In this document: positions 7,496 through 17,274 of the stretch, piece by piece
Layout of the letters: each line of letters opens with the position of its first letter
Numbering within the stretch: the stretch's first letter is position 1
Assembly (NCBI GenBank): GCA_021298235.1
Contig: JAJTDX010000044.1
Location: forward strand, 1 to 24,225
Length of the DNA: 24,225 nt
Reading direction: 5' to 3'
Source of the DNA: Cryomorphaceae bacterium
Lineage (GTDB): Bacteria; Bacteroidota; Bacteroidia; Flavobacteriales; Crocinitomicaceae
Notes under the pieces: generated by a model
The model's database searches: none
Told to the model about the DNA's origin: nothing
What the model saw: only the letters and a program-made list of their open reading frames with translations
Translations under genes and position numbers: made by a program

Positions 7496-10400
7496 TTATA
7501 TACGTACGGCAAATACGCACACATCATCTACTTGATCTTGTGATCCCTTCCACTCATCAAACTCATTACTAATGTCTTTACTCATTTGATTTAATGGGGC
7601 ATCAGAATTATCCAAAAGAATAGATTTAAATTTTGTGTATTTTAACTTCTTGCCATTTGAACCACCAAACTGGTCAGCATACCCATCACTAAAGAGCACA
7701 AGAAGATCATTTTTCTTTAATTGAACCCGATGATTTATGAATGGAATTCTCTCGGAGTACGGACCAACAGGCTGTTTATTGCCTTTTATTTCAGTAAGCT
7801 CATTATCCGAAATAATATACAATGGATTGTTAGCACCAGAAAATTCTAATTCATAGGTTAAAAGATCTATACAACACAGACTAAGATCCATTCCATCTTT
7901 CACCTCTGAATTGCCCTCTTGTTTGAATGCATCTTCCACTAAGACACTCAGTTTATCTAAAATATCAGATGGGCGCTGAAGCTCAAATTCTCTTACCGCG
8001 CGATTCAAGCCATTGTTCCCTACAATACTTAAAATTGCACCCGGGACACCATGACCCGTACAATCAACGACCGCAAAATATACCTTGTTGCCAATCTTTC
8101 TTACCCAATAAAAGTCCCCTGAAACAATGTCTTTCGGGCGATAAAAAACAAAAAAGTCGCCAAAACAATCTTTTATGTAATCATCTGTTGGAAGAATGGC
8201 GTCCTGAAGTCGCTTGGCATACTTGATGCTGTCCATGATGGAGCGGTTCTTGTCCTCCACTAACTCCTTTTGCTTTTCGACCAACTCTTTTTGTTCGATA
8301 ACTTCGGCTGTGCGCTCCTTAACCAGGCTTTCAAGTTGTTCTTTTTGTCGAAGGATCCGTCGGTTAGCGAATTTAATTATCCAATAAAAACTCAAGACAA
8401 AAATCAACACATAGAGTGTATAGGCCCACCATGTTCTGTACCAGGGGGGTAGAATCACAAACTTGAAAGAGGCAGTATCAGAAACATTTCCGAAGACATT
8501 TTTGGCTTTGACTAAAAAAGTATATTTCCCCTCATTGAGATTGGTATACCCTTTTTCAGATTTAGAGGACCAAGGTGACCATTCTTCATCCTGACCGACA
8601 AGCTTAAAACTATAGAGGGTCTTCCCTTCGTCAATAAAACTTCCAGCTGCAAATTCGAAACTAATTCCCTTGCTGGTATATTTTATTTCAGAAACCATAT
8701 CATTGGGCTGCAATATCAGTGGGTTGCCAGAGGAGGATCGGAAAGCACCAGAAAACAATTCTTTTTCACCTACACTAACTTTTCTCAGAAGTACGTGGTA
8801 AGGAAGGGTATATTCTTTGCGAACACTTGAATTATACAAGAGAACTCCGTTTGGTCCACCAAGCCAAGTGAAATTGTTCTCGTAATAAATTCCATGCATG
8901 ATCTCAGAGGTCATCTGCCTAAAATCATTGGAATTCCAACGATGTGTGCCGTCATTTTCGAAGTAACCGATTTCAAACTGGTTGTTCTTCAATGCAAGTA
9001 CTGCCCAAACCTTACCAGAGCCATCTTTCATAATTCGATGAACACTGCATTTTTTAGGTAGCTTATATTCCGTGGAGGGTAGCAGTTTATCCTGAGAAAT
9101 ACGAAACAGCCCTTTATCATTACCTACGTAAGGGACATCATCTATCACAGAAATAAATGTTGGACCATCATCCGGATTTCCAATAATCTTCTTGGAGTGT
9201 TTCTTTCCTTGAGCTGTCACATGACTCTTTATGATACCATTCTGAATGGTTCCGAGCCAAAGAGTACCATCATCTTCCACAGAAATGTTAAATATTTCTT
9301 CATTGAAGCCACTTAGATAACCCTGATCTATGAAATATCCATTAGCCCAAATTAGTTTACTGAGGCCGTCATAGTTTGCAACAAATACTTCATTTGGATT
9401 CAACGGTGACTGAACAAAATTATATGGTCCACATTTTGAAACAAAGGTCAATGGACCATTTCGGTCTTTCATCATCCAAACACCATTATTGGCCGCAACC
9501 ATAAGAACAGTATCCTTCCCGAATACCAAGGTCTTTATCCCGTAGCAATCAATATTCAACCCAGGCAACCTAACTATTCGGTCGCTCATTTTTGAATACG
9601 ATTCATTCAGGTAGAAAATACCACTCAGGGTAGCAAAATACACCCTTCCCTTAAAACTACATATACTCTCTACACCGCTTGAAAGACCATGATTCACCCC
9701 GAACCTACTCACTGGTGTAATTACATCAATCTTCGAAATCCCTTTGTTTGTGCCGACCCAAATAGAACCCTCCTTATCGAGAAACTGACAATTGACATTG
9801 TTATCGATGAGTCCATTTGTAATATCGAGCTGATAAGTAAGCCGAAACTCTTTATCATAGATAAGCAAACCATCCGAAAAAGAACCAGATGAGAAATACC
9901 GATCGAATACATTGATAGCATTGTAAGTGGGCCTACTAAAACTCAACGATACTTCATTTAATTTTGAAGGATCAGTAAAGTTGAAAATATTTCCCTCTGA
10001 AGTCTGAATGTAAGTACCATTAGAAAAGTTAAGAATGGAATAAATTTTATTTTGACTGCTGAAAAATGATCCGTTCACAACAGGCTTGAATTTTCCTTGA
10101 GAGAGGGTATACAACCCAGATTTTTCCTTTGCCACATAGATTTTTCCATCTGCATGAAAAACACCATAAATTGGATCTTCCTTTGAGGATGAATAAACAG
10201 TAAACTTGCCTTTAGAATATTGAAGTATCTGCGCGCCATATTGAAAAAAAACTCCCTCGTCGTATGGAATAATCTTACGTGGGGCCTTTAAATCAGGAGT
10301 GGTTATAAATTTACTCCTCAAAGATTTAAACTGAACTTTACCGTTCTTATCCGCAGCTAATACACCAAGATCCTCACGGGCAGCTACATATATCTGACCT

Positions 10401-10702
10401 GTCTTGTCAGCAGCAAGTGAATTCACCTCACGCGAATCTCCATTCTTGTTGTATACCTTTATTGTTCGCCAGTTGACACCATCGAATTCCAAAACACCGG
10501 ATTTATTACCAAAATACATGACTCCTCTGGCATCTTGTGTAATAGAAAACATTTGAGTGTGGCCATTATATTCAGCATTCGAATAATTTCGAATGTTCAA
10601 TGAACCAAAAATACTTCCATACTGAGCCCTGACTTGTTGCACGCAAAATAGCAACAAGAGACAAATCAACCTTTTGAGTAAAATGGAAAATCGCTCTAAC
10701 AC
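7496..10702 (-). CDS. Periplasmic propeller/Y_Y_Y sensor fused to SpoIIE-type PP2C phosphatase
   Basis: This 1068-residue protein begins with a signal peptide or signal anchor (1-26, ending VQQVRAQ). Residues of about 30-650 are beta-propeller-like, with repeated motifs such as MYFGNKSGVLEFDG and SIWVGTNKGISKID, as in two-component-regulator propellers. A Y_Y_Y-type Ig domain (about 690-750, YSFKLVGQDEEW) follows, then one membrane helix (about 756-777) and a coiled coil (about 780-820). The C-terminal part is a SpoIIE-like PP2C Ser/Thr phosphatase: DIVSGDFYW (Asp858, Asp863), VDCTGHG (Asp880) and QVDDVC (Asp1059, Asp1060) supply the metal-binding acids. Family knowledge: a periplasmic ligand controls dephosphorylation of a cytoplasmic target, often an anti-sigma antagonist. 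No such partner lies in the window. The start is GTG at 10702. A TAnnTTTG-like box lies just upstream, so the message could be nearly leaderless. Confidence 0.88.
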   Translation of the reverse strand: MLERFSILLKRLICLLLLFCVQQVRAQYGSIFGSLNIRNYSNAEYNGHTQMFSITQDARGVMYFGNKSGVLEFDGVNWRTIKVYNKNGDSREVNSLAADKTGQIYVAAREDLGVLAADKNGKVQFKSLRSKFITTPDLKAPRKIIPYDEGVFFQYGAQILQYSKGKFTVYSSSKEDPIYGVFHADGKIYVAKEKSGLYTLSQGKFKPVVNGSFFSSQNKIYSILNFSNGTYIQTSEGNIFNFTDPSKLNEVSLSFSRPTYNAINVFDRYFSSGSFSDGLLIYDKEFRLTYQLDITNGLIDNNVNCQFLDKEGSIWVGTNKGISKIDVITPVSRFGVNHGLSSGVESICSFKGRVYFATLSGIFYLNESYSKMSDRIVRLPGLNIDCYGIKTLVFGKDTVLMVAANNGVWMMKDRNGPLTFVSKCGPYNFVQSPLNPNEVFVANYDGLSKLIWANGYFIDQGYLSGFNEEIFNISVEDDGTLWLGTIQNGIIKSHVTAQGKKHSKKIIGNPDDGPTFISVIDDVPYVGNDKGLFRISQDKLLPSTEYKLPKKCSVHRIMKDGSGKVWAVLALKNNQFEIGYFENDGTHRWNSNDFRQMTSEIMHGIYYENNFTWLGGPNGVLLYNSSVRKEYTLPYHVLLRKVSVGEKELFSGAFRSSSGNPLILQPNDMVSEIKYTSKGISFEFAAGSFIDEGKTLYSFKLVGQDEEWSPWSSKSEKGYTNLNEGKYTFLVKAKNVFGNVSDTASFKFVILPPWYRTWWAYTLYVLIFVLSFYWIIKFANRRILRQKEQLESLVKERTAEVIEQKELVEKQKELVEDKNRSIMDSIKYAKRLQDAILPTDDYIKDCFGDFFVFYRPKDIVSGDFYWVRKIGNKVYFAVVDCTGHGVPGAILSIVGNNGLNRAVREFELQRPSDILDKLSVLVEDAFKQEGNSEVKDGMDLSLCCIDLLTYELEFSGANNPLYIISDNELTEIKGNKQPVGPYSERIPFINHRVQLKKNDLLVLFSDGYADQFGGSNGKKLKYTKFKSILLDNSDAPLNQMSKDISNEFDEWKGSQDQVDDVCVFAVRI

Positions 10703-10706
10703 AAGT

Positions 10707-10714
10707 CAAAAATA
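10707..10714 (-). promoter_or_regulatory. Possible Bacteroidota -7 box for the SpoIIE-type gene
   Basis: On the minus strand the bases read TATTTTTG, an exact match to the Bacteroidota -7 consensus TAnnTTTG. The GTG start is only four bases downstream, so use of this box would give an almost leaderless transcript. No clear -33 TTTG is visible, and the box overlaps the T-tract of the preceding terminator, so it could be chance. Confidence 0.28.
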
Positions 10715-10717
10715 AAA

Positions 10718-10742
10718 AAAGCCCCCGATTTACGGAGGCTTT
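10718..10742 (-). terminator. Intrinsic terminator after the PKD/T9SS protein gene
   Basis: The hairpin has AAAGCC (10718-10723) pairing with GGCTTT (10737-10742), one C/A mismatch, then CCG (10725-10727) pairing with CGG (10733-10735) and a five-base loop. On the minus strand it is followed by a run of T (10720 down to 10711). It lies just past the stop of the 10746-14741 gene and separates it from the SpoIIE-type gene. Confidence 0.78.
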
Positions 10743-10745
10743 CTT

Positions 10746-13700
10746 TTAGTTTTGAATAACAATACGTTTTAGCAGTGTTTTCTCACTTGTTGACAAGGTC
10801 AAAGTGTACACTCCATTTTGTAAGTTGGAAACATTGATTTCTGAAACAAATCCATCATATATATTTCCCGTATTTCCCGAATATACTATTCTACCTTGAG
10901 CATCGATGAGTTTGAGCTCAGCATTGGTATAATTCCCTACGGAAATTCGTGTAAATAGACTTCCCGTCGCTGGGTTCGGATAAACAATGAACTCATAATC
11001 TTGTGCTATTTGTATCAATCCTGCATCATCCAATGGTCCCGCAATTGCCTCCGTTCTATTCGAGCGCGTTGTATTGTTGTTCTCTACACGAGTAGAGACA
11101 CATCCCTGATCAAGAACTACCTCTACCAAATAATAGAGCGATGTTGCTGTTTGTAGTGGAGCAGCAAGATCACTGTAAGAGTTTACATTGCTTGGTAGAG
11201 AAGCAAGCTGTTGCCATCCACCCTGGTCGTCATAACGCAAGATGTTGTATGACGCATAATTAAAACCGTCATATCGGTCCCAAATTAAATTCACCTCGCC
11301 GCTGATTCCAATGTTTTGTGTAAGGTGAATTGTTTTGTGCAAAGAGCTTAATTCCGACTCTGTTCCGCAATTGTCAACAGCAGACACACGATATCGATAT
11401 GCTTGAACAGCAGGATTAGAGATGGTATCGATGAAAATACTCAAGCTGTCATAAGGAACACGACCAATATTGTAGTACAATCCAGCCTGACTACTTTCAC
11501 GGTAGATGTTGTAGTATGCAATGTCACTTTCGGAGAATTTCTCCCAAGCAATTTTATTGTTTTGAGATGAAGTCACTGTCACAACACAAATCGGATCGGT
11601 CTCTGGTGTGATGTAGTCAATTGTAAAAATCTCTGTGCTAAAACAACCATCTGCACCAAATAACTTTACTGAGTATTGGCCCGGAAGAAGACCAGTGACG
11701 TCCTCTGATGTCTCCGAATTTGACCATATATACGTATACGGGGCATTTCCTCCAAAAGGTGAAATATAAATTCCGCTACCGCCAACTCCACAACCCACCT
11801 GATTGATTGAATCAATGATAATCGCCGGAGCGGGTGTTTCACTGATTGCCACCACAGCTTGTGTCAAACAACTTTCATTATCCAAAACATTGACCTGATA
11901 AACTCCTCCTGCTAGTCCGGTAGCAACAGGTCCTGTTTGCCCATTAGACCACAGATACAAGTATGGGCCTGAAGTACCTGTCACCAGAGCCGTGGCAGTA
12001 CCGCTGGAAAAACCGCAAGCCGCGGGTGTCTTCGAAAACTCTACTGACACCTCATTTGGCTGACTGACATAAACAGAGGCAACTGATATACAGCCTTCTC
12101 CATTGGTGGCAACCACCTCGTAGGGACCAGCAACCAAGCCATAAATATCCTGGCTACTTTCCCCATTAGACCACTGATAAGTAATTCCTTCTGTATTACC
12201 AATTGGTGTAATATCAATAGCACCATTATCTTCACCAAAGCAACTAACAGGAACCACATTACTCACAACCAGAATTGGCGCCTCCTCATCTGAAACAGTT
12301 GCAATGGCAAAGCTTCTGCACCCCTTACTGTCTTCAACATTCACTACATAAATACCTTCCGGAACATCCGTTGCAACATGGGTGAATTGCCCACAAGACC
12401 ATGTGTAAGAGTACGGTGGATTCGGTCCAGCGGCGTACGCCAATACGGTTCCGTTCGATTGTTGGCAGCTCGATTCAATGGAGTTTGTTACTATGGTCAT
12501 TTGATTATCAGGAACAAACACCTGATTCGTAACAAGGATGGTGTCTCCACAGCTGTTTTTGGCAATCATACGTACTTCATACAATCCGGGATTTTCAAAT
12601 ACATGCGTGACCTGCTCAAAAGAGCCACTTGAAACGGTATATCCTGTATTGTCACCAAAATTCCAAAACAGTTCGTTTCCTCCGTATCCTTTGAAGGTAA
12701 CCTCCTCTCCAACACATATATACTGCTTGCCAACTTGAAAGAAGCCCGCTTCCTGAATCTGGGCTCCATTTCCGATATTCAGAATGATTTCTTGAGAAGC
12801 TGTAAGTCCGCAAGAGTTCGTTACAGAAGCAATGGTCGTATACGTTCCAGGCTGATTGTATGTATACGTTCCCACATGGTATTTAAAAAGGATGCCCTCG
12901 TTGAAGATAACAATTGAATCTGTGACACTGACTACATCAGTATTGCCCATATCCCATGTTACCACATGAGTGGGGCTGTATGGAAACCCGACCATCAACA
13001 CTTCATCTCCAACGCAGTAATCTGATTGAGGTGAAAAGAATTGAACATTCGGAGGGATATTAGAACCCGCAATTACTTCAGAAACGAGTGTCGTGTCATT
13101 CCCGCAGGCGTTGGTAACAGTACACAAAACCGTATAAACGCCAGGAGAACTGTAGGAATGGTAGCCTTGCGAACCATTTGCTGTATTGCCATCCCCAAAA
13201 TTCCAAACTACACTACCTACACCTGTATATTGGTTTCCATTAGAAATTCTGTATTCAAAATCATCACCTACACATATCTGAGCAGGCAATTCATCAATTG
13301 AAATGTTTGGATCAACCGGTAAATTATTAACAATGGCAACCTGAGTGTAAAGCGTGGTATCATTTCCACAACCATCGGTTAGCGTTACACTTATGTTATA
13401 AATTCCGGGAGCATTGTACTCATGTTTGGGATACCTCAATTGACTGGTTCCTCCATCCCCGAAATTCCAAGAGTAGCTTTGTGCTTTCGCTGTAGAAAAA
13501 TCTATTTCCGTTCCGGGACAGTAGGATTCGGGGTTGTCTCCATTGAAGTAGGGGCCGATATATGTGTTTCCAGAATAGAAATTCACTTGTCCTACAACCA
13601 CGGGAATTCCATACGCTGTTCCTACATTTCCACATGCATTTTCAGCAGTAACAGATGGATAGTATGTCCCGGGATTGATATAGATGTGTTGTCCATCTGT

Positions 13701-14741
13701 GCCCGTAGTACCATCCCCGTAGTTGAATAAATAATTTGGTTGTGACCAATCTGTATAAAAACTCACCTCTGTACCCGGGCATACCCCTTGAGTAAATTCA
13801 AGAGCAAGATCAATCACAGGCTGTGAAGGCAAATTATTTAGTACGTTAATCACTTTCTGAAAAGAGGTGTCCCCGCAATTGGATGACACAGAAAATGTAA
13901 CAATGAACTGACCAAGACTTGGATAGGCATGACTAAAATAGGCTTGAGGTGTTGCTGAAACATCTGAAGTTCCATCGCCATAATCAATTGTAAAGACAAC
14001 GTTGTTCTCGTTTTGTTGCTGTTCGAAAAAAGCTAGATCTGAAAATTGAACTGTTTCACCCGGACAAATAGAATCTCTTGACATATAGAAATCATTTCCT
14101 GGCGAAACAACAGTTATCTGGCGAGTCATATAACCAAGGGTATATCCGGTCGCATCTGTTGTAGAGAGACTGATCAAGTAATTCCCGGGTACATTAAACG
14201 TGTAAGTCGGTTCATAGATGTAAAATCCGGTGCCACCCATTGGGCCATTTACATACCAGTTGTACCCTTGAGCACATGTCGATTGATTGTTGAATGTCAC
14301 TGTTGTTCCAGGACAAAGGAAATTTGGAATTCCGAAATCAGTAATTGCAGCATTGGTTCCACCTTGTCCATATAAAGATATGCTCATATCAAGCGCAACC
14401 CAATCAGCATAAGCGTCACTGTCAAAAACAGTTACTGACACATTGTTTAGTGGCAAATAAGGTGTCAAGTCGAACGTTCCTGCTGCACAGATACCTTGAG
14501 ATACCAAAGCGCCATTGACGTAGATATTTATGTTTGATGTTGCGCAAGAACCTGAATTGAATCCAAAGTTGAGTGTTGCTGCTGAAATAGGCTCCCCGGT
14601 GCAAGAAAAATCCGTTATTGTACCAGTCACTTGAGAAGTGTCCCATCCTGCAGCACTAGTGTTTACAACACAATCACAGGCAAATGAGAGTGTAGCACTG
14701 ATATTGAATATAAAAAGAAAAAGTAGTTTTTTGGTATTCAT
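10746..14741 (-). CDS. Large secreted protein: PKD repeats, SprB-like repeats, FnIII, type A T9SS sorting domain
   Basis: I choose the ATG at 14741 (1331 residues), because it puts a signal peptide (MNTKKLLFLFIF..., 1 to about 21) at the very N terminus, and a promoter-like box lies downstream of the alternative GTG at 14786. After a beta-sandwich-like region (about 22-135) come about seven PKD-type repeats (about 140-745), several with the signature YGDG or WNFGDG and ending in N-x-CG (for example NACG, NSCG). Four SprB-like repeats follow (about 748-1045; YTWSCGQ, YQWSNGE, YLWSNGQ, YIWSNSE). Next are two FnIII-like domains (about 1050-1245; YYNIYRESS, YRYRVSAVDNCG). The last 80 residues (FIVYPNPATG ... 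LLKRIVIQN) are the type A T9SS C-terminal sorting domain. It should be exported through SecYEG, then T9SS, and attached to or released from the cell surface. Adhesion is the likely role; the ligand is unknown. Confidence 0.9.
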   Translation of the reverse strand: MNTKKLLFLFIFNISATLSFACDCVVNTSAAGWDTSQVTGTITDFSCTGEPISAATLNFGFNSGSCATSNINIYVNGALVSQGICAAGTFDLTPYLPLNNVSVTVFDSDAYADWVALDMSISLYGQGGTNAAITDFGIPNFLCPGTTVTFNNQSTCAQGYNWYVNGPMGGTGFYIYEPTYTFNVPGNYLISLSTTDATGYTLGYMTRQITVVSPGNDFYMSRDSICPGETVQFSDLAFFEQQQNENNVVFTIDYGDGTSDVSATPQAYFSHAYPSLGQFIVTFSVSSNCGDTSFQKVINVLNNLPSQPVIDLALEFTQGVCPGTEVSFYTDWSQPNYLFNYGDGTTGTDGQHIYINPGTYYPSVTAENACGNVGTAYGIPVVVGQVNFYSGNTYIGPYFNGDNPESYCPGTEIDFSTAKAQSYSWNFGDGGTSQLRYPKHEYNAPGIYNISVTLTDGCGNDTTLYTQVAIVNNLPVDPNISIDELPAQICVGDDFEYRISNGNQYTGVGSVVWNFGDGNTANGSQGYHSYSSPGVYTVLCTVTNACGNDTTLVSEVIAGSNIPPNVQFFSPQSDYCVGDEVLMVGFPYSPTHVVTWDMGNTDVVSVTDSIVIFNEGILFKYHVGTYTYNQPGTYTTIASVTNSCGLTASQEIILNIGNGAQIQEAGFFQVGKQYICVGEEVTFKGYGGNELFWNFGDNTGYTVSSGSFEQVTHVFENPGLYEVRMIAKNSCGDTILVTNQVFVPDNQMTIVTNSIESSCQQSNGTVLAYAAGPNPPYSYTWSCGQFTHVATDVPEGIYVVNVEDSKGCRSFAIATVSDEEAPILVVSNVVPVSCFGEDNGAIDITPIGNTEGITYQWSNGESSQDIYGLVAGPYEVVATNGEGCISVASVYVSQPNEVSVEFSKTPAACGFSSGTATALVTGTSGPYLYLWSNGQTGPVATGLAGGVYQVNVLDNESCLTQAVVAISETPAPAIIIDSINQVGCGVGGSGIYISPFGGNAPYTYIWSNSETSEDVTGLLPGQYSVKLFGADGCFSTEIFTIDYITPETDPICVVTVTSSQNNKIAWEKFSESDIAYYNIYRESSQAGLYYNIGRVPYDSLSIFIDTISNPAVQAYRYRVSAVDNCGTESELSSLHKTIHLTQNIGISGEVNLIWDRYDGFNYASYNILRYDDQGGWQQLASLPSNVNSYSDLAAPLQTATSLYYLVEVVLDQGCVSTRVENNNTTRSNRTEAIAGPLDDAGLIQIAQDYEFIVYPNPATGSLFTRISVGNYTNAELKLIDAQGRIVYSGNTGNIYDGFVSEINVSNLQNGVYTLTLSTSEKTLLKRIVIQN

Positions 14742-14768
14742 CTGATTAAACATAATTAGTGTCGGTGA

Positions 14769-14776
14769 CAAAGTTA
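14769..14776 (-). promoter_or_regulatory. Possible Bacteroidota -7 box for the PKD/T9SS protein gene
   Basis: The minus strand reads TAACTTTG, matching the Bacteroidota -7 consensus TAnnTTTG. It lies 27 bases before the ATG at 14741 and downstream of the GTG at 14786, supporting the shorter start. I see no good -33 TTTG at the usual distance, so the call is tentative. Confidence 0.42.
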
Positions 14777-14818
14777 GGTAATTCACTGATAAATAACACT
14801 ATTTTGGGATATAAAGAG

Positions 14819-14841
14819 AAAGGAGGACATTATCCTCCTTT
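14819..14841 (-). terminator. Intrinsic terminator after nrdA
   Basis: A perfect nine-base-pair stem, AAAGGAGGA (14819-14827) with TCCTCCTTT (14833-14841), encloses a five-base loop. On the minus strand it is followed by TCTCTTTATAT. It lies 39 bases past the nrdA stop and upstream of the next minus-strand gene, so it should end nrdBA transcripts. Confidence 0.75.
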
Positions 14842-14879
14842 ATTTATTCTCCTTGTGTAATTTATACAAATCGCCGCTT

Positions 14880-17240
14880 CTATCCAGAACACATTTCACA
14901 TGCATCGGGATTGTCAAGAGAACATGCTATTGCTGCTTGTTGTTCTTCCACTGTTTTGGCTTCAGGCTCAGCAACTACGGCTTTGTCTACAGTAAACTTA
15001 ATGGCATTGGTAGCCGCCTTTGTACGTAAATAATACATTCCAGTTTTCAACCCTTTTTCCCAACCATAGAAATGCATAGAAGTAAGTTTTCCAAAGTTTG
15101 CATTCTCCATGAAAATATTGAGAGACTGGGACTGACAAATATAGGCTCCACGGTCAGCAGCCTGATCAATAATGGCCTTCTGCGAAATTTCCCACGCAGT
15201 TTTATAAAGATCTTTTAATCTTTGAGGAATTTCGTTAATGTTTTGGATAGAACCATTTGCCGCCATGATCTTCTGACGCATATCTTTATTCCAAATACCC
15301 TCTTTCACAAGGTCTTTGAGTAAATGTTTGTTCACGATGATAAACTCGCCGGACAATACCCTTCTGGTGTAAATATTTGAGGTATAGGGTTCGAAACATT
15401 CGTTATTACCCAGAATTTGAGCTGTTGAAGCCGTCGGCATTGGGGCTAGTAAGAGTGAATTTCGGACTCCATGCTTTTGAACTTCTTCCTTAAGAATATT
15501 CCACTCCCAACGATCTGTAGGAGTCACTCCCCACATGTCAAACTGGAAGATTCCCTTAGACACCGGGGATCCTTTAAACGTTTCGTACGGACCTTCCGAA
15601 ATTGCTAAATCTTTAGAGGCCGTCATCGCAGCAAAGTAAATAGTTTCAAAAACCTCGCTGTTCAATGCACGAGCCTGTTCTGATTCAAAAGGATATCCAA
15701 GCATGATAAATGCATCCGCTAATCCCTGAACCCCTAAACCGATGGGTCTATGGCGCATGTTTGAATTTCTAGCCTCTTCGATTGGATAAAAATTCTCATC
15801 AATAATTTTATTCAGGTTGATTGCAGCTTGATATGTCACTTCGAATAACTTGTTGTGATCGAACTGCCCTTCTTCCGTTACGAATTTCGGCAATGCAATC
15901 GACGCAAGGTTACACACAGCTACTTCATCAGGCGCTGTGTATTCAATGATTTCTGTACACAAATTGGACGACTTGATGGTTCCAAGGTTCTGCTGATTAG
16001 ACTTCGCGTTCGCAGCATCTTTGTAGAGCATGTATGGCGTTCCGGTTTCAATCTGTGACTCCAAGATTTTAAACCATAAGTCTTGCGCCTTAATTGTTTT
16101 TCTTCCCTTGCCTTCTTCCTCATATTTCGTGTACAACGCCTCGAATTCAGCACTATGGGTATCAGAAAGACCTGGACATTCGTGCGGACACATAAGAGTC
16201 CAGTCTCCATTTTCCTTCACGCGCTTCATGAACAAGTCTGGAATCCATAGTGCAAAAAACAAATCTCTTGCACGGGCCTCTTCCTTTCCATGGTTCTTTT
16301 TCAAATCAAGGAAATCAAAGACATCCGCATGCCAAGGTTCGATATACATTGCAAAAGAACCCTTACGTTTTCCACCCCCCTGATCCACGTAACGTGCCGT
16401 ATCATTAAATACACGCAACATTGGTACAATTCCGTTGGATGTACCATTTGTACCCTTGATATAAGATCCAGTTGCACGGATATCATGGATAGAAAGTCCG
16501 ATACCTCCTGCTGACTGAGAAATTTGAGCACAAGACTTCAACGTATCATAAATACCGCTAATGCTATCTTCCTTCATGGTCAACAAGAAGCAAGAAGACA
16601 TCTGTGGCTTCGGCGTCCCCGAATTGAAAAGCGTTGGCGTTGCATGAGTAAACCAGCCTTCAGACATGAGATTATAGGTCCTTATAGCGGATTGAATATC
16701 ATTTTTGTGAATCCCCACAGCAACACGCATCAACATTTGTTGTGGTCGTTCAGCAATCAGGCCGTTCAACTTCATTAGGTATGAACGTGTAAGCGTCTTG
16801 AAACCAAAGTAATCGTATCTAAAATCACGATCATAGATAATGCTAGAATCAAGGGTGTCTTTATTGTTCATAACCACAGTGTAAACATCTTCTGCAATAA
16901 GCGAGGCGTTTTCATTGGTTTTTGGATCGACGTACGTGTACAGGTCATGAATAACTTCAGAAAAGGTCTTTTTTGTTTCCTTGTGAAGGTTGGAAACAGC
17001 GATGCGCGATGCCAGCAATGCATAATCCGGGTGGTCGATCGTTTTTGCCGCTGCTACTTCTGCTGCTAGGTTGTCCAAATCTGTAGTAGAAACCCCATCA
17101 TAGATTCCTTCGATAACTTTCATTGCAACAGCCTCCGGAGAAACCAACGGATCCAAACCATAACACATTTTTACAATTCTCGCGGTAATCTTATCGAATT
17201 TTACCGCCTCTTTTCTTCCGTCTCTTTTTACAACGTACAT
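14880..17240 (-). CDS. nrdA: Ribonucleoside-diphosphate reductase alpha subunit, class Ia
   Basis: This 786-residue protein is the catalytic subunit that reduces ribonucleoside diphosphates to deoxyribonucleotides. An ATP-cone (about 1-92, starting [18 protein letters not shown]) provides dATP/ATP activity control. The active site is complete: Cys217 in MSSCFLL and Cys443 in AVCNLAS form the redox pair, with Asn426, Cys428 (thiyl radical) and Glu430 in SNLCTEI. The radical-transfer tyrosines are Tyr736-Tyr737 in GMYYLRT. The C terminus ends with CEMC (781-784), the swinging pair that takes electrons from thioredoxin or glutaredoxin. It lies 34 bases downstream of nrdB, so the two are surely cotranscribed in the order nrdB-nrdA. 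Class Ia points to aerobic growth. No irregularity is seen. Confidence 0.97.
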   Translation of the reverse strand: MYVVKRDGRKEAVKFDKITARIVKMCYGLDPLVSPEAVAMKVIEGIYDGVSTTDLDNLAAEVAAAKTIDHPDYALLASRIAVSNLHKETKKTFSEVIHDLYTYVDPKTNENASLIAEDVYTVVMNNKDTLDSSIIYDRDFRYDYFGFKTLTRSYLMKLNGLIAERPQQMLMRVAVGIHKNDIQSAIRTYNLMSEGWFTHATPTLFNSGTPKPQMSSCFLLTMKEDSISGIYDTLKSCAQISQSAGGIGLSIHDIRATGSYIKGTNGTSNGIVPMLRVFNDTARYVDQGGGKRKGSFAMYIEPWHADVFDFLDLKKNHGKEEARARDLFFALWIPDLFMKRVKENGDWTLMCPHECPGLSDTHSAEFEALYTKYEEEGKGRKTIKAQDLWFKILESQIETGTPYMLYKDAANAKSNQQNLGTIKSSNLCTEIIEYTAPDEVAVCNLASIALPKFVTEEGQFDHNKLFEVTYQAAINLNKIIDENFYPIEEARNSNMRHRPIGLGVQGLADAFIMLGYPFESEQARALNSEVFETIYFAAMTASKDLAISEGPYETFKGSPVSKGIFQFDMWGVTPTDRWEWNILKEEVQKHGVRNSLLLAPMPTASTAQILGNNECFEPYTSNIYTRRVLSGEFIIVNKHLLKDLVKEGIWNKDMRQKIMAANGSIQNINEIPQRLKDLYKTAWEISQKAIIDQAADRGAYICQSQSLNIFMENANFGKLTSMHFYGWEKGLKTGMYYLRTKAATNAIKFTVDKAVVAEPEAKTVEEQQAAIACSLDNPDACEMCSG

Positions 17241-17274
17241 TCCTTCAGTTTTTTATATATTGGTTAACAGGTAA

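Noticed and set aside
14742..14786. GTG start at 14786 for the PKD protein
   Set aside because: A TAnnTTTG box lies downstream of it, and the ATG at 14741 places the signal peptide at the N terminus.
16030..16383. 117-codon open frame on the plus strand
   Set aside because: It is antisense to the conserved core of nrdA and has no recognisable domain or start signal.
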